The notes: generated by a model from the letters alone, not told the origin. Counted from the first letter of the stretch, positions 41,045-51,078 are shown. The stretch is DNA of 64,000 bases from Paenibacillus contaminans (GCF_003285015.1 NZ_QMFB01000001.1:186001-250000); one strand, 5' to 3'. Program-made: numbers and translations.

Positions 41045-41646
41045 CGGTCCCCGGCTCCTTCCGGCCGTATCCCCGACCATACGATGTCAAAGTGGCGCCG
41101 GAATATCGATTCGACCCGTTCGGATGCGGGATCGGCCGAGAGCCAAATCAACAAAGCGTTGAAGTAAACGCCTGTCAGAACGGCCGCAATATCTTCGCTC
41201 GCCGCTTGCTCCGGAAGCAAACCGTTTCGTTTCGCTTCCTCGAGCAGCGTGACCAGGGCGTTTCTGAACAATTGAATGAGGCTCATCTCGTCTAGGAAAA
41301 ACAGACCGGAGCGGACTATTTCCGATATCATCAAACGAATCATTTCGGGGCGTTCGTCATATCGCTGAAACAGGCTTTCGAATAGAAGCATCAATTGGTC
41401 TTTCAGATCGGGTACGCCTGCGTTACGCCGAATGCTGTCGTTCACCGCTTCGAGCTGAGTTTTGCCCAGATGTAGAAGGACGGATTCCTTCTTCGGAAAG
41501 TAATTATAGAACGTTCCTTTTGCAATACCGCAAGCTAACGTGATTTGCTCCACCGTAACGTTTTCGAACCCTCGTTCGCCGAACAGCTTCAAGGCTTGTA
41601 TGAAAATTTGCTCTTTCAATTCTTGCTTTCTGGCTGCTCTGAGCAT
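41041..41646 (-). CDS. TetR/AcrR family regulator
   Basis: 201 residues. The N-terminal HTH is FENVTVEQITLACGIAKGTF YNYFPKKES; the C-terminal ligand domain is of the common helical kind. Two palindromes between -35/-10 distance upstream (41674-41704) are the probable operator. It starts an operon with the DUF3995 gene (ATGA overlap) and the broken monooxygenase. An AAGGAGC site lies 12 bases before the ATG, somewhat far, so the true start could be slightly upstream or downstream. Confidence 0.85.
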   Translation of the reverse strand: MLRAARKQELKEQIFIQALKLFGERGFENVTVEQITLACGIAKGTFYNYFPKKESVLLHLGKTQLEAVNDSIRRNAGVPDLKDQLMLLFESLFQRYDERPEMIRLMISEIVRSGLFFLDEMSLIQLFRNALVTLLEEAKRNGLLPEQAASEDIAAVLTGVYFNALLIWLSADPASERVESIFRRHFDIVWSGIRPEGAGDR

Positions 41647-41673
41647 GTTGAGGCACCGCTCCTTTTCAAAATA

Positions 41674-41704
41674 ATGACCTCGGTCATAAAATGACTATAG
41701 TCAT
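41674..41704 (-). promoter_or_regulatory. TetR-type double operator
   Basis: ATGACCTCGGTCAT (41674-41687) and ATGACTATAGTCAT (41691-41704) are perfect palindromes of the same ATGAC-N4-GTCAT form, 17 bases centre to centre. They lie 28 bases upstream of the TetR start, consistent with autoregulation. Confidence 0.7.
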
Positions 41705-41883
41705 TATTATAGGCGCCTTTCCTTTTTATTCAAGGGATATGGCAGCCGATATATGTCTTTTTATAGAACGTTGACCAGGGGAGACGATATCGCCATAAAG
41801 CCGACTAGCGGGCTGCAGCTGTTTGAATAGTGGGGACTTTTCCGGCGGGCAAGAGGAATATTCGATCATGAATCGAATCATTA

Positions 41884-42321
41884 ATGTGGGAATGCATGGC
41901 AATATCCGGGAAAGCGGGCGAAGCGGCTATGATCTTCATCGTCTCAGTCGGTATTTTGATGATCCTGATCGTTGCGGTTGCATGTCTGGCGTTTTATCAA
42001 AGCGCAATAGCGGCGGGGAAGCGTGCAAGCAAAACGCGGTTTATCATGATTGCCGGCGCGTTGTCTATCGTGATCGGCATTGTTTTTTATTACGGCCCTT
42101 TGCATGACCCATTAAACAAGCGGGAAGGCGTTCGGCTGATCAAGGCGCATTACCGAGAGCTGGCTTGCGAGGATGTAAGCATCGTTTCGAGCAGCCATCA
42201 AACCCATTTTGCAACCGGCAAAAAAATGTACGACTTTTTCGTATACCATGTGAAGGCGTGCGGAGCCGTACAAAATTATCATTACGACGTTTTGGCGGAC
42301 AAGCTGTATGCAACAGATTGA
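41884..42321 (+). CDS. Hypothetical membrane protein
   Basis: Up to 145 residues; the start could also be ATG 41896 or ATG 41929. Two hydrophobic helices (IFIVSVGILMILIVAVACLA and FIMIAGALSIVIGIVFYYG) precede a soluble C-terminal domain of about 75 residues with LNKREGVRLIKAHYRELACE. No family recognised. An overlapping frame at 41823-42107 is judged a shadow because it has no helices and poor codon use. Confidence 0.55.
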   Translation: MWECMAISGKAGEAAMIFIVSVGILMILIVAVACLAFYQSAIAAGKRASKTRFIMIAGALSIVIGIVFYYGPLHDPLNKREGVRLIKAHYRELACEDVSIVSSSHQTHFATGKKMYDFFVYHVKACGAVQNYHYDVLADKLYATD

Positions 42322-42348
42322 GCCTGCTAAAGAAAGGAAGTTTACAAA

Positions 42349-42543
42349 ATGGAGCATTGGGAATATAAAACGTTGAAGGTTAAAACGGGCGGTTTTCTCG
42401 GAGGCAAAATCGATGAGAAGGAGTTCGAAGATCAATTGAACGCTTACGGACGCGAAGGTTGGGAGCTCGTTTCATGCTTCGACACGAGCAAGTCGCAGGG
42501 CGAATCGAGGGATATCATTTCCGTATTCAAAAGAAAAAGATAG
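42349..42543 (+). CDS. DUF4177 family small protein
   Basis: 64 residues. MEHWEYKTLKV...FEDQLNAYGREGWELVSCFD is the typical DUF4177 pattern. AAAGGAAG lies upstream and a terminator directly follows. Function unknown; probably a soluble cytoplasmic protein. It may be co-transcribed with the preceding membrane protein (27-base gap). Confidence 0.85.
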   Translation: MEHWEYKTLKVKTGGFLGGKIDEKEFEDQLNAYGREGWELVSCFDTSKSQGESRDIISVFKRKR

Positions 42544-42550
42544 TTTGGAG

Positions 42551-42579
42551 GGGCGCCGATTCGGCGCTCTTTTTTTGTT
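42551..42579 (+). terminator. Terminator of the DUF4177 gene
   Basis: GGCGCCGA and TCGGCGCT arms (perfect GCGCCGA/TCGGCGC core), followed by TTTTTTTGTTT. Confidence 0.9.
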
Positions 42580-42590
42580 TAACAAAAAAT

Positions 42591-42675
42591 ATATCGTAGA
42601 AGCAGCTCTAAACCGCGGTAAACGCGCCAGCCCTTAAGTCCTTAAGGAAGGCGAAACCGTTTATCCTTGTGTTCG
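42591..42675. repeat. Intergenic hairpin repeat, copy C
   Basis: Blocks in order: 22 bases identical to the complement of 31917-31938, CCGCGGTAAACGCGCC, CCTTAAGTCCTTAAGG, AAGGCGAAACCGTTTATCCTTGTG. TAAACG/CGTTTA, CGCC/GGCG and CCTTAA/TTAAGG nest into one hairpin. The order and outer blocks match copy A at 15571-15655. Confidence 0.65.
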
Positions 42676-42851
42676 GCAGAAATGGAATCGGCTCACAGTG
42701 ACAGGGAGTGGTCAAAAAAACGTTAGCCTTAGACGTACCGCCTGCTCGTCTTCCAACAATGCTATCATGCAGCCTTCGTTGCGCTCATATACTACGATAC
42801 GCGCAAATACCGTCGAACTTTGTCCACTTCTATATAAGGAGAAGCAAGCTT

Positions 42852-42871
42852 CGTTCAGCGTAAGCTGAACG
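42852..42871 (+). other. Leader hairpin before the acyl-CoA cluster
   Basis: CGTTCAGC and GCTGAACG form a perfect stem around GTAA, ending 21 bases before the start codon and just before the GGAGGGAGGAGG ribosome site. A second short stem GAAGC/GCTTC (42841-42852) precedes it. No T-run follows, so it is not a terminator. No convincing promoter was seen in 42676-42840. Confidence 0.45.
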
Positions 42872-42892
42872 CCTTTGAAGGAGGGAGGAGGA

Positions 42893-44119
42893 ATGCGGTT
42901 TCGATTATCGGAAGAGCACGAGATGACACGTTCGGTCATACGCGAGTTTGCCGAGAAGGAAGTGGCGCCCTCCGCCGGGAGGCGTGATGAGGAGGAGCGG
43001 TTCGACCGCGGGCTTTGGACGCAAATGGCCGCTTTGGGCTTAACGGGTATCCCGTGGCCGGAGCGGTATGGCGGAGCGGGGAGCGATGTTCTGGCTTTTG
43101 CCGTCGTCGTGGAGGAGCTTTCCCGGGTTTGCGCTTCGACCGGAGCAGCGCTCGGCGCACATACGCATGCCGGGTGGCTCATCGGCCGATATGGCGGCGA
43201 AACGTTGAAGCGGGATTGCCTTCATCCGTTAGCGAGCGGCAATCTGCTCGGGTCATGTGGCTTTCCGCATGACATCGCCCGCAAGAGTTCGGCCGACCGG
43301 CGTCATAAAGCGCCAGTTCGTGCGCAGGGAGTTGTAGAGGGAGCTGCAGAGGAAGCGATCAAGAAGGCCCCATCAGGGTTAGAAGTGAGCTTTTGTGAGG
43401 ATGACGGCGATTTTTTGCTGAACGGAACGTTTCCGTACGTAAACGGCGCGGAAGAGGCGGATTTGTTTGTTTTTCATGCGGCAGGCTGCCGCGATAACCG
43501 CGAACGATCGGCACGTGATTTGACTTTCGTGACGTGGAAAGAAACGCGGGGTATAACCGCCGGAGCGAAGAAACGAAAGCTTGGACTGCGCGCCTGGCCG
43601 ACGGGCGAAATCACGTTTCAAAACAAACGGCTATCAAGAGAACATATCATCGGCGAATCGGAGCTGAGCAGGGAAATCGTATTGTCGTCGCACGATTTCC
43701 GGCATATAAGCGATGCTGCGCAAGCTGTAGGCATTATGCAGGGAGCGCTTGAAGCGGCGGTCGCTTACGCCAAGGAAAGGAAGCAATTCGGGGAACGGAT
43801 CGGCAGAAGGCAAGGCATTTCGTTTAAGCTGGCCGACATGGCCGCGAAGCTTGACGCCTCGCGTCTGCTGACGTATCAAGCCGCATGGCGGCTGGACGAG
43901 GGGTTGTCCTGCGGCAAGGAGGCTGCCGCTGCCGGCGCTTTTTCCGTTCAAGCGGCAGTCGCTTCAGCGATCGAAGCGGTTCAAGTGTTCGGCGGATACG
44001 GGTATATGCGCGAGTATCGGGTGGAACGTTTTTTGCGGGATGCCAAATGCTTGCAGGCGAATGCAGGGGAAGAACGGATGCGCGGGGAGACGATCGAGCA
44101 ATTGCTGGCGGATAACTAA
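42893..44119 (+). CDS. Divergent acyl-CoA dehydrogenase-like protein
   Basis: 408 residues; ATG 42893 follows GGAGGGAGGAGG. The overall acyl-CoA dehydrogenase fold is clear (N-terminal LSEEHEMTRSVIREFAEKEV, C-terminal YAKERKQFGERIGRRQGISF and VFGGYGYMREYRVERFLRDA). Two signature sites are altered: the FAD-contacting TEPxAGSD region is replaced by FPHDIARKSSADRRHKA and a charged insert, and the IYEGTNE motif that carries the catalytic Glu in short-chain enzymes reads LQANAGEE. It may be inactive, have moved its base, or act on an unusual substrate. It leads the cluster, with a canonical paralogue four genes on. Confidence 0.8.
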   Translation: MRFRLSEEHEMTRSVIREFAEKEVAPSAGRRDEEERFDRGLWTQMAALGLTGIPWPERYGGAGSDVLAFAVVVEELSRVCASTGAALGAHTHAGWLIGRYGGETLKRDCLHPLASGNLLGSCGFPHDIARKSSADRRHKAPVRAQGVVEGAAEEAIKKAPSGLEVSFCEDDGDFLLNGTFPYVNGAEEADLFVFHAAGCRDNRERSARDLTFVTWKETRGITAGAKKRKLGLRAWPTGEITFQNKRLSREHIIGESELSREIVLSSHDFRHISDAAQAVGIMQGALEAAVAYAKERKQFGERIGRRQGISFKLADMAAKLDASRLLTYQAAWRLDEGLSCGKEAAAAGAFSVQAAVASAIEAVQVFGGYGYMREYRVERFLRDAKCLQANAGEERMRGETIEQLLADN

Positions 44120-44131
44120 GGGGGTGTCCGA

Positions 44132-45313
44132 GTGGGCGAAACGGTCATAATCGGCGGAGCCAGAACGGCCTTCGGCAAATTCGGAAGCGGCTTTAAGCAA
44201 GTGAAAGCCTGCGAGCTCGGGGCTGCCGCAATTAAAGGAGCATTGAACGGAGCCGGAATGCCGGCCGATAAGCTGGACGGGGTCTTGATGGGCATGGTGC
44301 TGCAGGCAGGGGCCGGACAAAATCCAACGCGACAAGCCGCAAGAGTCGCCGGAATCGATTGGGGCATACCTGCGGATACGATCAACAAAGTATGCGCCTC
44401 CGGCATGCGGGCACTTACGACTGCGGATCAAATGATTCGCTCCGGCGATGCGGAAGCGGTAATGACCGGCGGGATGGAAAGCATGAGCGGCGTCCCTTAC
44501 GCCATTCCTGCCGCAAGATGGGGATTGCGCTTCGGCGAAGCGGTGCTGACCGATCTGATGATTCACGACGGCTTGCAGTGCGCTTTTGCCAATGTGCATA
44601 TGATCGTGCATGCAGGCCGTTCCGCGCGGGAATACGGCGTCAGCAGGGAAGAGCAGGACGAATGGGCTCTGCGCAGCCATAACCGTGCGATGGAAGCGAT
44701 CCGGCAAGGTAAGCTTGCGGAAGAAATCGTTCCGGTAACGGCTCCGGGCAAGGATGGAGCGGTCGTCATCGATACGGATGAAGGTCCGCGCGCCGATACG
44801 GATGCAGCCAAGCTTGCCCGGCTGCGGCCTGTCTATGACAGCGAAGGGACGATTACGGCAGGAAATGCTCCTGGCACAAGCGACGGTGCTGCGGCTTTGC
44901 TTGCCGCTTCGCGTGCATTTGCCGAACGCGGCGGATATGCCCCGCTTGCCCGCATTATAGGCCATGCGGCGGTCGGTACGGAAGCTTCAGGCATAGCGGT
45001 AACGCCTGCGCTTGCCATCCGCAAGCTTTTGAATAAGACCGGATTTAAGCTTGATGATATCGACTTGTTTGAGGTGAATGAAGCTTTTGCGGCTGTGCCG
45101 CTAATTTGCGGCAAAATGCTCAGCTGGGATGAACGAAAAGTGAATGTAAACGGCGGCGCTGTCGCCCTCGGACATCCGATCGGAGCAAGCGGAGCGAGAA
45201 TCGTGCTGACTTTGATCGCCGAGCTGAAGCGCCGGGGCGGAGGACTTGGCATAGCGGCGATTTGCAGCGGGGGTGCGCAGGGCGATGCGGTATTGCTGCA
45301 GGTGGACGGGTAA
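44132..45313 (+). CDS. Acetyl-CoA acetyltransferase (thiolase)
   Basis: 393 residues from GTG 44132, with AAGGGGGTG upstream. The thiolase triad is present: nucleophile Cys88 (INKVCASGMRAL), His in NGGAVALGHPIGASGARI and Cys in AICSGGAQGDA. The type is AtoB/MmgA: condensation of, or cleavage to, two acyl-CoA. In this cluster it most likely completes beta-oxidation of short acyl-CoA to acetyl- or propionyl-CoA. Confidence 0.94.
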   Translation: MGETVIIGGARTAFGKFGSGFKQVKACELGAAAIKGALNGAGMPADKLDGVLMGMVLQAGAGQNPTRQAARVAGIDWGIPADTINKVCASGMRALTTADQMIRSGDAEAVMTGGMESMSGVPYAIPAARWGLRFGEAVLTDLMIHDGLQCAFANVHMIVHAGRSAREYGVSREEQDEWALRSHNRAMEAIRQGKLAEEIVPVTAPGKDGAVVIDTDEGPRADTDAAKLARLRPVYDSEGTITAGNAPGTSDGAAALLAASRAFAERGGYAPLARIIGHAAVGTEASGIAVTPALAIRKLLNKTGFKLDDIDLFEVNEAFAAVPLICGKMLSWDERKVNVNGGAVALGHPIGASGARIVLTLIAELKRRGGGLGIAAICSGGAQGDAVLLQVDG

Positions 45314-45515
45314 AACCGGATGAGCGGCGGCGACAATCCTGCTTTGCCGAGCGTGGTCGATGAGTACTTGCGGCTCCGCGCCTGTGCTTGCAGATCTCGA
45401 GTTTGCCCGGCAATTATCGGGTGCGTATTGGAAATCGAAAACTGCGATTCCCCGCAGTAGGCCGATAAGTGCCGGCAGTCAACCGGAAAACAGCGTATAA
45501 AACCGGGGTGATGGT

Positions 45516-46379
45516 ATGAATATCCGCAGCATGGTGGTCGTCGGCGCCGGCCAAATGGGCAGCGGCATTGCCCAAACGGCAGCGGCCCGCGGATTCGCCG
45601 TAACGCTTTACGATATCGACCGGGCGGCGACAGACCGCGGAATGGCGTCGATCGGCCATTCGTTATCCCGCTTCGTGAAGAAAGGGCGATTGACGGAGGA
45701 GCAAAAATCGGCCTGTTTATCGCTGATTTCTCCTTCAACCGATATGTCGGCTGCGGCCGGTGCCGATTTTGTCATTGAAGCGGCGCCGGAGCGGCCGGAT
45801 ATCAAGCGGGCGATTTTCAAAGAGCTGGATCGCTTATGTCCGCCGCATGCCATTCTGGCGACGAATACGTCGTCATTGCCGATTACCGATATCGCGGCGG
45901 CGACGAAGCGGCCGGAGAGCGTGATCGGCATGCATTTTATGAATCCGGTGCCCGTCATGCCGCTTGTCGAAGTGATCCGCGGTTTGGCGACATCGGACGA
46001 AGTTTGCGCGAGAGTTATGGCCTTTGCGAAGGAGCTTGGGAAATCGGCAGTCGAGGTGCAAGATTTTCCCGGCTTTGCGAGCAATCGCATTCTCATGCTG
46101 ATGATCAACGAAGCGATATTTGCCGTTTATGAAGGCGTTGCGGAGCCGGATGCGATCGATCGCGTCATGAAGCTGGGCATGAACCATCCGATGGGGCCGC
46201 TCGAGCTTGCGGATTTTATCGGGCTGGATACATGTCTTGCCATTATGGAGACACTTGCCCAAGGCTTCGGCGATTCGAAATACAGGCCTTGTCCGCTCCT
46301 GCGGAAATACGTCGCGGCGGGCTGGCTCGGTCGCAAAACGGGCAGAGGCTTTTACTCGTACGAACAGCAAAGCGGGTAA
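45516..46379 (+). CDS. 3-hydroxyacyl-CoA dehydrogenase (MmgB/Hbd-like)
   Basis: 287 residues. Rossmann motif [20 protein letters not shown] at the N-terminus, catalytic His in [19 protein letters not shown], and the helical C-terminal domain with [17 protein letters not shown]. It oxidises 3-hydroxybutyryl-CoA or a related acyl-CoA with NAD. It follows the thiolase with a 202-base gap in which no gene was found. Confidence 0.94.
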   Translation: MNIRSMVVVGAGQMGSGIAQTAAARGFAVTLYDIDRAATDRGMASIGHSLSRFVKKGRLTEEQKSACLSLISPSTDMSAAAGADFVIEAAPERPDIKRAIFKELDRLCPPHAILATNTSSLPITDIAAATKRPESVIGMHFMNPVPVMPLVEVIRGLATSDEVCARVMAFAKELGKSAVEVQDFPGFASNRILMLMINEAIFAVYEGVAEPDAIDRVMKLGMNHPMGPLELADFIGLDTCLAIMETLAQGFGDSKYRPCPLLRKYVAAGWLGRKTGRGFYSYEQQSG

Positions 46380-46452
46380 GCTATCCAAATCTGCCCTTTT
46401 GATGATGCAGCGGTATCCGGATGTTTGGCTAGCCTCGGGAAAGGGGGCGCGG

Positions 46453-47586
46453 ATGATGGAGCTCCGTTTGAACGATCGGCAAGCGGCGGTGCAGAAGGCG
46501 GTTAAGCGGTTTGCGGTCAATGAAATCGGCCCAGCCGTCGAACGAATGGAAGCATACGACGAGTTTCCGGAGGCGCTGGTGAGCAAAATGGCCGGGAAAC
46601 GTTTGATGGGCATTCCCGTTTCGAAGGAATGGGGCGGCTCCGGCGAAGACTTCATTTCGTATATCGCCGCCATAAACGAAATATCGAGAGTTAGCGCTGC
46701 GGTCGGCGTGATCGTATCGGTCCATACGTCCGTTGCAACGCTGCCGATTTTGCAGTACGGCTCGGATGCGCAGAGAAGCAAATACGCAACGAGGCTCGCC
46801 TCGGGGGAGTGGCTGGGCGCGTTTGCACTAACGGAGCCCCAGGCCGGCTCGGATGCCGGTTCGATCCGGACATCGGCTGTAAGGAATGGAGACGGCTACC
46901 GGTTGAACGGATCGAAGATGTTCATCACGAATGCAGGAGCGGCAAACGTTTATGTCGTTTTTGCCCTCACGGATCCAGCCAAAGGGGCGAAGGGCATTAC
47001 GGCGTTTATCGTCGAGAATAAGACGCCCGGATTTCGCATCGGGAAAAAGGAAAAAAAGATGGGGCTGCACGGCTCGAATACGTGCGAGCTTCTGTTCGAC
47101 AATATGTTCATTCCGGAAAACCAGAGGCTGGGCGATGAAGGCCAAGGCTTCGACATTGCCAAAGGATCGCTGGACGGCGGGCGAATCGGCATAGGAGCGC
47201 AGGCGCTAGGTATTGCGGAAGCGGCGCTTCAAACCGCCAAGCGTCATTTGCGGCCACATCGCACGGCCGTGCGGCCGACTGCGCTTCACGCTCAGCTGGC
47301 CGAAATGACGGCGGAGGCGGAGGCGGCGCGTTTGCTTGTGTATCGTGCCGCCAGCATGCGCCAGGAAGGCGAGCCTTGTACGGCGGAGGCGTCGATGGCC
47401 AAAATGTTCGCCTCGGATGCCGCCGTAAAGATCGCCGGCGAAGCGGTGCGGCTGCTTGGACCGGCCGGCTGCTCAAAAGAGCTTGCGGCAGAAAGGTACT
47501 TCCGCGACGCCAAAGTGACGCAAATTTATGAGGGCACGAATGAGATACACCGGATCGTGATCGGAAATCAGCTTTTGAATAAATGA
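46453..47586 (+). CDS. Acyl-CoA dehydrogenase, short-chain type (MmgC-like)
   Basis: 377 residues from ATG 46453 (ATG ATG) with AAGGGGG upstream; the longer open frame overlaps the previous gene. All canonical motifs are present: LTEPQAGSDAGSIRTSA, FITNAGAANVYVVF, the C-terminal YFRDAKVTQIYEGTNEIHRI with the catalytic Glu. It introduces the double bond in short or branched acyl-CoA using FAD and electron-transfer flavoprotein. Confidence 0.94.
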   Translation: MMELRLNDRQAAVQKAVKRFAVNEIGPAVERMEAYDEFPEALVSKMAGKRLMGIPVSKEWGGSGEDFISYIAAINEISRVSAAVGVIVSVHTSVATLPILQYGSDAQRSKYATRLASGEWLGAFALTEPQAGSDAGSIRTSAVRNGDGYRLNGSKMFITNAGAANVYVVFALTDPAKGAKGITAFIVENKTPGFRIGKKEKKMGLHGSNTCELLFDNMFIPENQRLGDEGQGFDIAKGSLDGGRIGIGAQALGIAEAALQTAKRHLRPHRTAVRPTALHAQLAEMTAEAEAARLLVYRAASMRQEGEPCTAEASMAKMFASDAAVKIAGEAVRLLGPAGCSKELAAERYFRDAKVTQIYEGTNEIHRIVIGNQLLNK

Positions 47587-47607
47587 AGAAGGCGGTGAAC
47601 GAATCGA

Positions 47608-48507
47608 ATGAGCACATCTCCCGGTATACGGCTTCGCGAGGCGGCGGCAGCGGAAAAACCGCTGCAGGTCGCAGGGGCGATTAATGCCTTTGCGGCGATG
47701 CTTGCGGAACAGGCCGGCTTTCGCGCCCTGTACGTGTCCGGAGCGGGCGTCGCCAATGCGTCCTTCGGCATGCCCGATCTCGGCATCACGACGTTGAACG
47801 ATGTGCTGGAGGACGTTCGGCGCATAACAAGCGTAACCGGTCTTCCGCTGCTCGTGGACGCCGATACAGGCTTCGGAGGCGCTTTTCAAATCGCGCGTAC
47901 GGTTAAGCAAATGTCGCGGGCGGGAGTGGCGGCCATTCATATCGAGGACCAGGTCGCCGCCAAAAGATGCGGACATCGGCCGAACAAGGCGATCGTTAGT
48001 CTTGCCGAAATGACCGACCGGATCAAAGCTGCGGCGGATGCGCGCGAGGATCCGGCATTCGTCATCATGGCTCGCACGGACGCCCTTGCCGTAGAGGGCT
48101 TGGAAGGGGCGATCGAGAGGGCTTGCGCATGCGTCGAAGCCGGGGCGGATATGATTTTTCCGGAAGCGGTCGTTTCGCTCGACCAGTACCGCAAATTTGC
48201 GGACGCTGTCCAGGTGCCGATTCTCGCGAATATGACCGAATTCGGGCAAACGCCGCTGTTCACGGTAAAGGAGCTGGAGGAGTCGGGAGTCGGGCTTGCG
48301 TTATATCCGTTATCGGCGTTTCGCGCGATGAGCGCGGCTGCATTACAGGTTTACCGCATCATTCGCACGGAAGGCACGCAGCGGAATGCGATCGACAGCA
48401 TGCAGACCCGTTCCGAGCTTTACGATGTTCTTCGTTATTACGACTACGAGCGGAAGCTTGACCAGCTGTTCGGAATGGCTAGGGGGGACGAAAATGACGG
48501 CGAATAA
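47608..48507 (+). CDS. prpB: 2-Methylisocitrate lyase
   Basis: 299 residues of the isocitrate lyase/PEP mutase fold. Substrate and metal motifs: [28 protein letters not shown], the active-site KRCGH loop in [11 protein letters not shown] and [12 protein letters not shown]. It splits 2-methylisocitrate to pyruvate and succinate, the last step of the methylcitrate cycle. It overlaps the next gene by 14 bases. Equivalent to MmgF of B. subtilis. Confidence 0.93.
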   Translation: MSTSPGIRLREAAAAEKPLQVAGAINAFAAMLAEQAGFRALYVSGAGVANASFGMPDLGITTLNDVLEDVRRITSVTGLPLLVDADTGFGGAFQIARTVKQMSRAGVAAIHIEDQVAAKRCGHRPNKAIVSLAEMTDRIKAAADAREDPAFVIMARTDALAVEGLEGAIERACACVEAGADMIFPEAVVSLDQYRKFADAVQVPILANMTEFGQTPLFTVKELEESGVGLALYPLSAFRAMSAAALQVYRIIRTEGTQRNAIDSMQTRSELYDVLRYYDYERKLDQLFGMARGDENDGE

Positions 48508-49615
48508 AACGGGAGGGCTGGCGGACGTCATAGCCGGACAAACGGCGATATGCACAGTCGGCAAATCGGGCAAAAATCTTCACTACCGGGGTTATTCCAT
48601 CGCGGATTTGGCCGCTTCGGCTTCGTTCGAGGAAACGGCGTATTTGCTCATTTACGGAAAGCTGCCCGGGCAAGCGGAGCTTCGGCAATACCGGAACAAG
48701 CTCGCTGAGCTGAGAAGGCTTCCGGATAAGCTGAGGAAAGTACTGGAGCTGCTTCCCGGCACCGCTCATCCGATGGATGTGCTGAGGACCGGCTGCTCCG
48801 CCCTTGCGGCGTTCGAGCCGGAGGAGGACGGTTGGAGCGAAACCGACATCGCGGACAGACTGCTGGCGTGTTTCCCGACGATGCTGCTTTATTGGCACAA
48901 TCATCATGCGAATGTAAACAGAACGAATGCGGTAATAGCGGATGAGCGTATCGCGGCTTATTTCCTCCGGCTCCTGCATGGCTGCGAGCCGGAGGAGGAG
49001 CATGTCAAAGCGCTCGACGTTTCGCTGACCCTGTACGCGGAGCATGAATTCAACGCATCGACCTTCGCGGCGCGGGTGACCGCATCGACCCGGTCGGATA
49101 TGTATTCCGCAGTCACGACGGGAATCGGCACCCTGCGGGGACCGCTGCACGGCGGGGCGAACGAAGCGGCGATGGAGCTGATCGAGCGGTTCCAAAACCC
49201 TGACGAGGCGGAAGAAGGCATCATGCGTTTGCTGGAGCAAAGGCAGCTCATCATGGGCTTCGGCCATCGCGTCTATACGGTATCGGATCCGAGATCCGAC
49301 ATCATCAAGCACTGGTCGAAGAAGCTTTCCGAGAAAGCGGGTAATAACCGGATGTACGCAGTCTCCGAACGGATCGAAGAGGTGATGCGGAGGGAGAAAA
49401 AGCTGTTTCCGAATCTCGATTTTTACAGCGCATCCGTGTATCGCTTGATGGAAATACCGACCCGGATGTTCACGCCGCTGTTCGTCTTTTCGCGAATCAG
49501 CGGTTGGGCGGCGCACATCATCGAGCAGCGCGCGAATAACCGGCTGATCCGGCCGAGCGCGGACTACGCGGGTCCTGAACCGCTGGCTTGGCTGCCTCTT
49601 GCCGAGCGTCCTTGA
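48494..49615 (+). CDS. prpC: 2-Methylcitrate synthase
   Basis: 373 residues, citrate synthase fold. ATG 48494 overlaps prpB and has AGGGGGG upstream. Active-site motifs include [20 protein letters not shown], the His in [16 protein letters not shown], and [20 protein letters not shown]. It condenses propionyl-CoA with oxaloacetate. Its setting between prpB and prpD supports methylcitrate rather than citrate synthesis; such enzymes often accept both acetyl- and propionyl-CoA. Equivalent to MmgD. Confidence 0.92.
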   Translation: MTANKTGGLADVIAGQTAICTVGKSGKNLHYRGYSIADLAASASFEETAYLLIYGKLPGQAELRQYRNKLAELRRLPDKLRKVLELLPGTAHPMDVLRTGCSALAAFEPEEDGWSETDIADRLLACFPTMLLYWHNHHANVNRTNAVIADERIAAYFLRLLHGCEPEEEHVKALDVSLTLYAEHEFNASTFAARVTASTRSDMYSAVTTGIGTLRGPLHGGANEAAMELIERFQNPDEAEEGIMRLLEQRQLIMGFGHRVYTVSDPRSDIIKHWSKKLSEKAGNNRMYAVSERIEEVMRREKKLFPNLDFYSASVYRLMEIPTRMFTPLFVFSRISGWAAHIIEQRANNRLIRPSADYAGPEPLAWLPLAERP

Positions 49616-49635
49616 ACGAAGAACGGAGGTGCGCG

Positions 49636-51078
49636 ATGTCAGAACGCAGCAGCAACGCGAGACCGGAGCCCGACGCGCTGCTTACGGAAATTGCCGATTA
49701 CGTCGCCGATTATACGGTCGAAAGCTCAGAGGCCTACGAGACGGCGCGCCTTTGCCTGATGGATACGCTTGGCTGCGGCTTGCTAGCGCTTCGTTATCCC
49801 GAATGCGCAAAGCTTCTCGGGCCGGTCGTGCCCGGCACCGTCGTTCCGGGCGGCTCCCGGGTCCCGGGCACGCAGTTTGTGCTGGACCCGGTAACCGCCG
49901 CCTTCAACATCGGCTGCATGATTCGCTGGCTGGACTACAACGACACGTGGCTGGCCGCTGAATGGGGCCACCCGTCCGACAATTTGGGCGGCATACTGGC
50001 AGCTGCGGATTACATCTGCAGGATTGATTCGGCGGAAGCACGGCCGTCCTTGACCGTACGGGATGTGCTGACAGCCATGATCAAGGCGCATGAAATTCAG
50101 GGTGTGCTCGCGCTGGAAAACAGCTTCAACAGGGTCGGACTGGACCATGTGATCCTTGTGAAGGTGGCTTCAACAGCGGTCGTCACCCATATGCTAGGCG
50201 GGACGAAGAAGGAAATCGTCAACGCTGTTTCGCAAGCGTGGATCGACGGACATCCGCTGCGGACCTACCGGCATCTGCCGAACACGGGACCTCGCAAGTC
50301 ATGGGCCGCCGGGGATGCGACAAGCCGGGCGGTACGGCTCGCATTGATGACCTTGAAGGGGGAGATCGGATATCCTGCGGCCTTGTCAGCCCAAACATGG
50401 GGCTTTAGCGACGTGTTGTTCAACGGCAAGCCGGTGAAGCTGGCTAAACGCTTCGAAACATACGTGATGGAACATATTTTGTTCAAGCTATCGTTCCCCG
50501 CCGAATTTCACGCCCAAACGGCTGTAGAATGCGCGTTGACGCTTCATCCGGAGGTAAAAGACAAGCTGGACGAGATCGACAGGATCGTGCTCACCACACA
50601 TGAATCCGCGATCCGCATTATCGACAAAACGGGTCCGCTGCACAACCCAGCCGACCGCGATCACTGCCTGCAATATATGGTGGCGGCTTCGCTCGTATTC
50701 GGTTCGCTGACGGCCGATCATTACGAGGACGAAGCTGCCGGCGATCCGCGCATCGATGCGCTGAGGGAGAAGATGGAGGTTGTCGAGGACACGCGGTATA
50801 CCCGCGATTATATGGATCCGGCCAAACGCTCGATCGCCAACGCGGTTCAGTGCTTTTTCAAGGACGGTACGGCCGGGCGAAGAGCGGAGGTCGAATACCC
50901 GCTGGGCCACCGCTTCAGACGGCGAGAGGGAATTCCGCAGCTTGAGCGGAAATTTGCGGCGAATTTGTCGACCCGGTTCCCTTCCAGGCAGGCGAAGGAG
51001 ATCGAGCATATATGCAGGGACCGCGAGAAGCTGGAGCGAATGCCGGTGAATCGTTTTGTCGATATGTTCGTCATTTGA
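49636..51078 (+). CDS. prpD: 2-Methylcitrate dehydratase
   Basis: 480 residues; ATG 49636 has GGAGG 8 bases upstream. PrpD-family features: [45 protein letters not shown] (split here), HIL-type core [20 protein letters not shown] and the C-terminal [20 protein letters not shown]. It dehydrates 2-methylcitrate to 2-methyl-cis-aconitate, which an aconitase then rehydrates. Equivalent to MmgE. Confidence 0.93.
   Translation: MSERSSNARPEPDALLTEIADYVADYTVESSEAYETARLCLMDTLGCGLLALRYPECAKLLGPVVPGTVVPGGSRVPGTQFVLDPVTAAFNIGCMIRWLDYNDTWLAAEWGHPSDNLGGILAAADYICRIDSAEARPSLTVRDVLTAMIKAHEIQGVLALENSFNRVGLDHVILVKVASTAVVTHMLGGTKKEIVNAVSQAWIDGHPLRTYRHLPNTGPRKSWAAGDATSRAVRLALMTLKGEIGYPAALSAQTWGFSDVLFNGKPVKLAKRFETYVMEHILFKLSFPAEFHAQTAVECALTLHPEVKDKLDEIDRIVLTTHESAIRIIDKTGPLHNPADRDHCLQYMVAASLVFGSLTADHYEDEAAGDPRIDALREKMEVVEDTRYTRDYMDPAKRSIANAVQCFFKDGTAGRRAEVEYPLGHRFRRREGIPQLERKFAANLSTRFPSRQAKEIEHICRDREKLERMPVNRFVDMFVI

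Noticed and set aside
41823..42107. 94-codon frame overlapping the hypothetical membrane protein
   Set aside because: No hydrophobic pattern or family match; the overlapping 145-codon frame has two membrane helices and fits better.
42676..42892. Sigma-E or CcpA site before the acyl-CoA cluster, as in the B. subtilis mmg operon
   Set aside because: CATATACT at 42786 resembles a sigma-E -10 but no matching -35 lies at the right spacing, and no good cre site was found.
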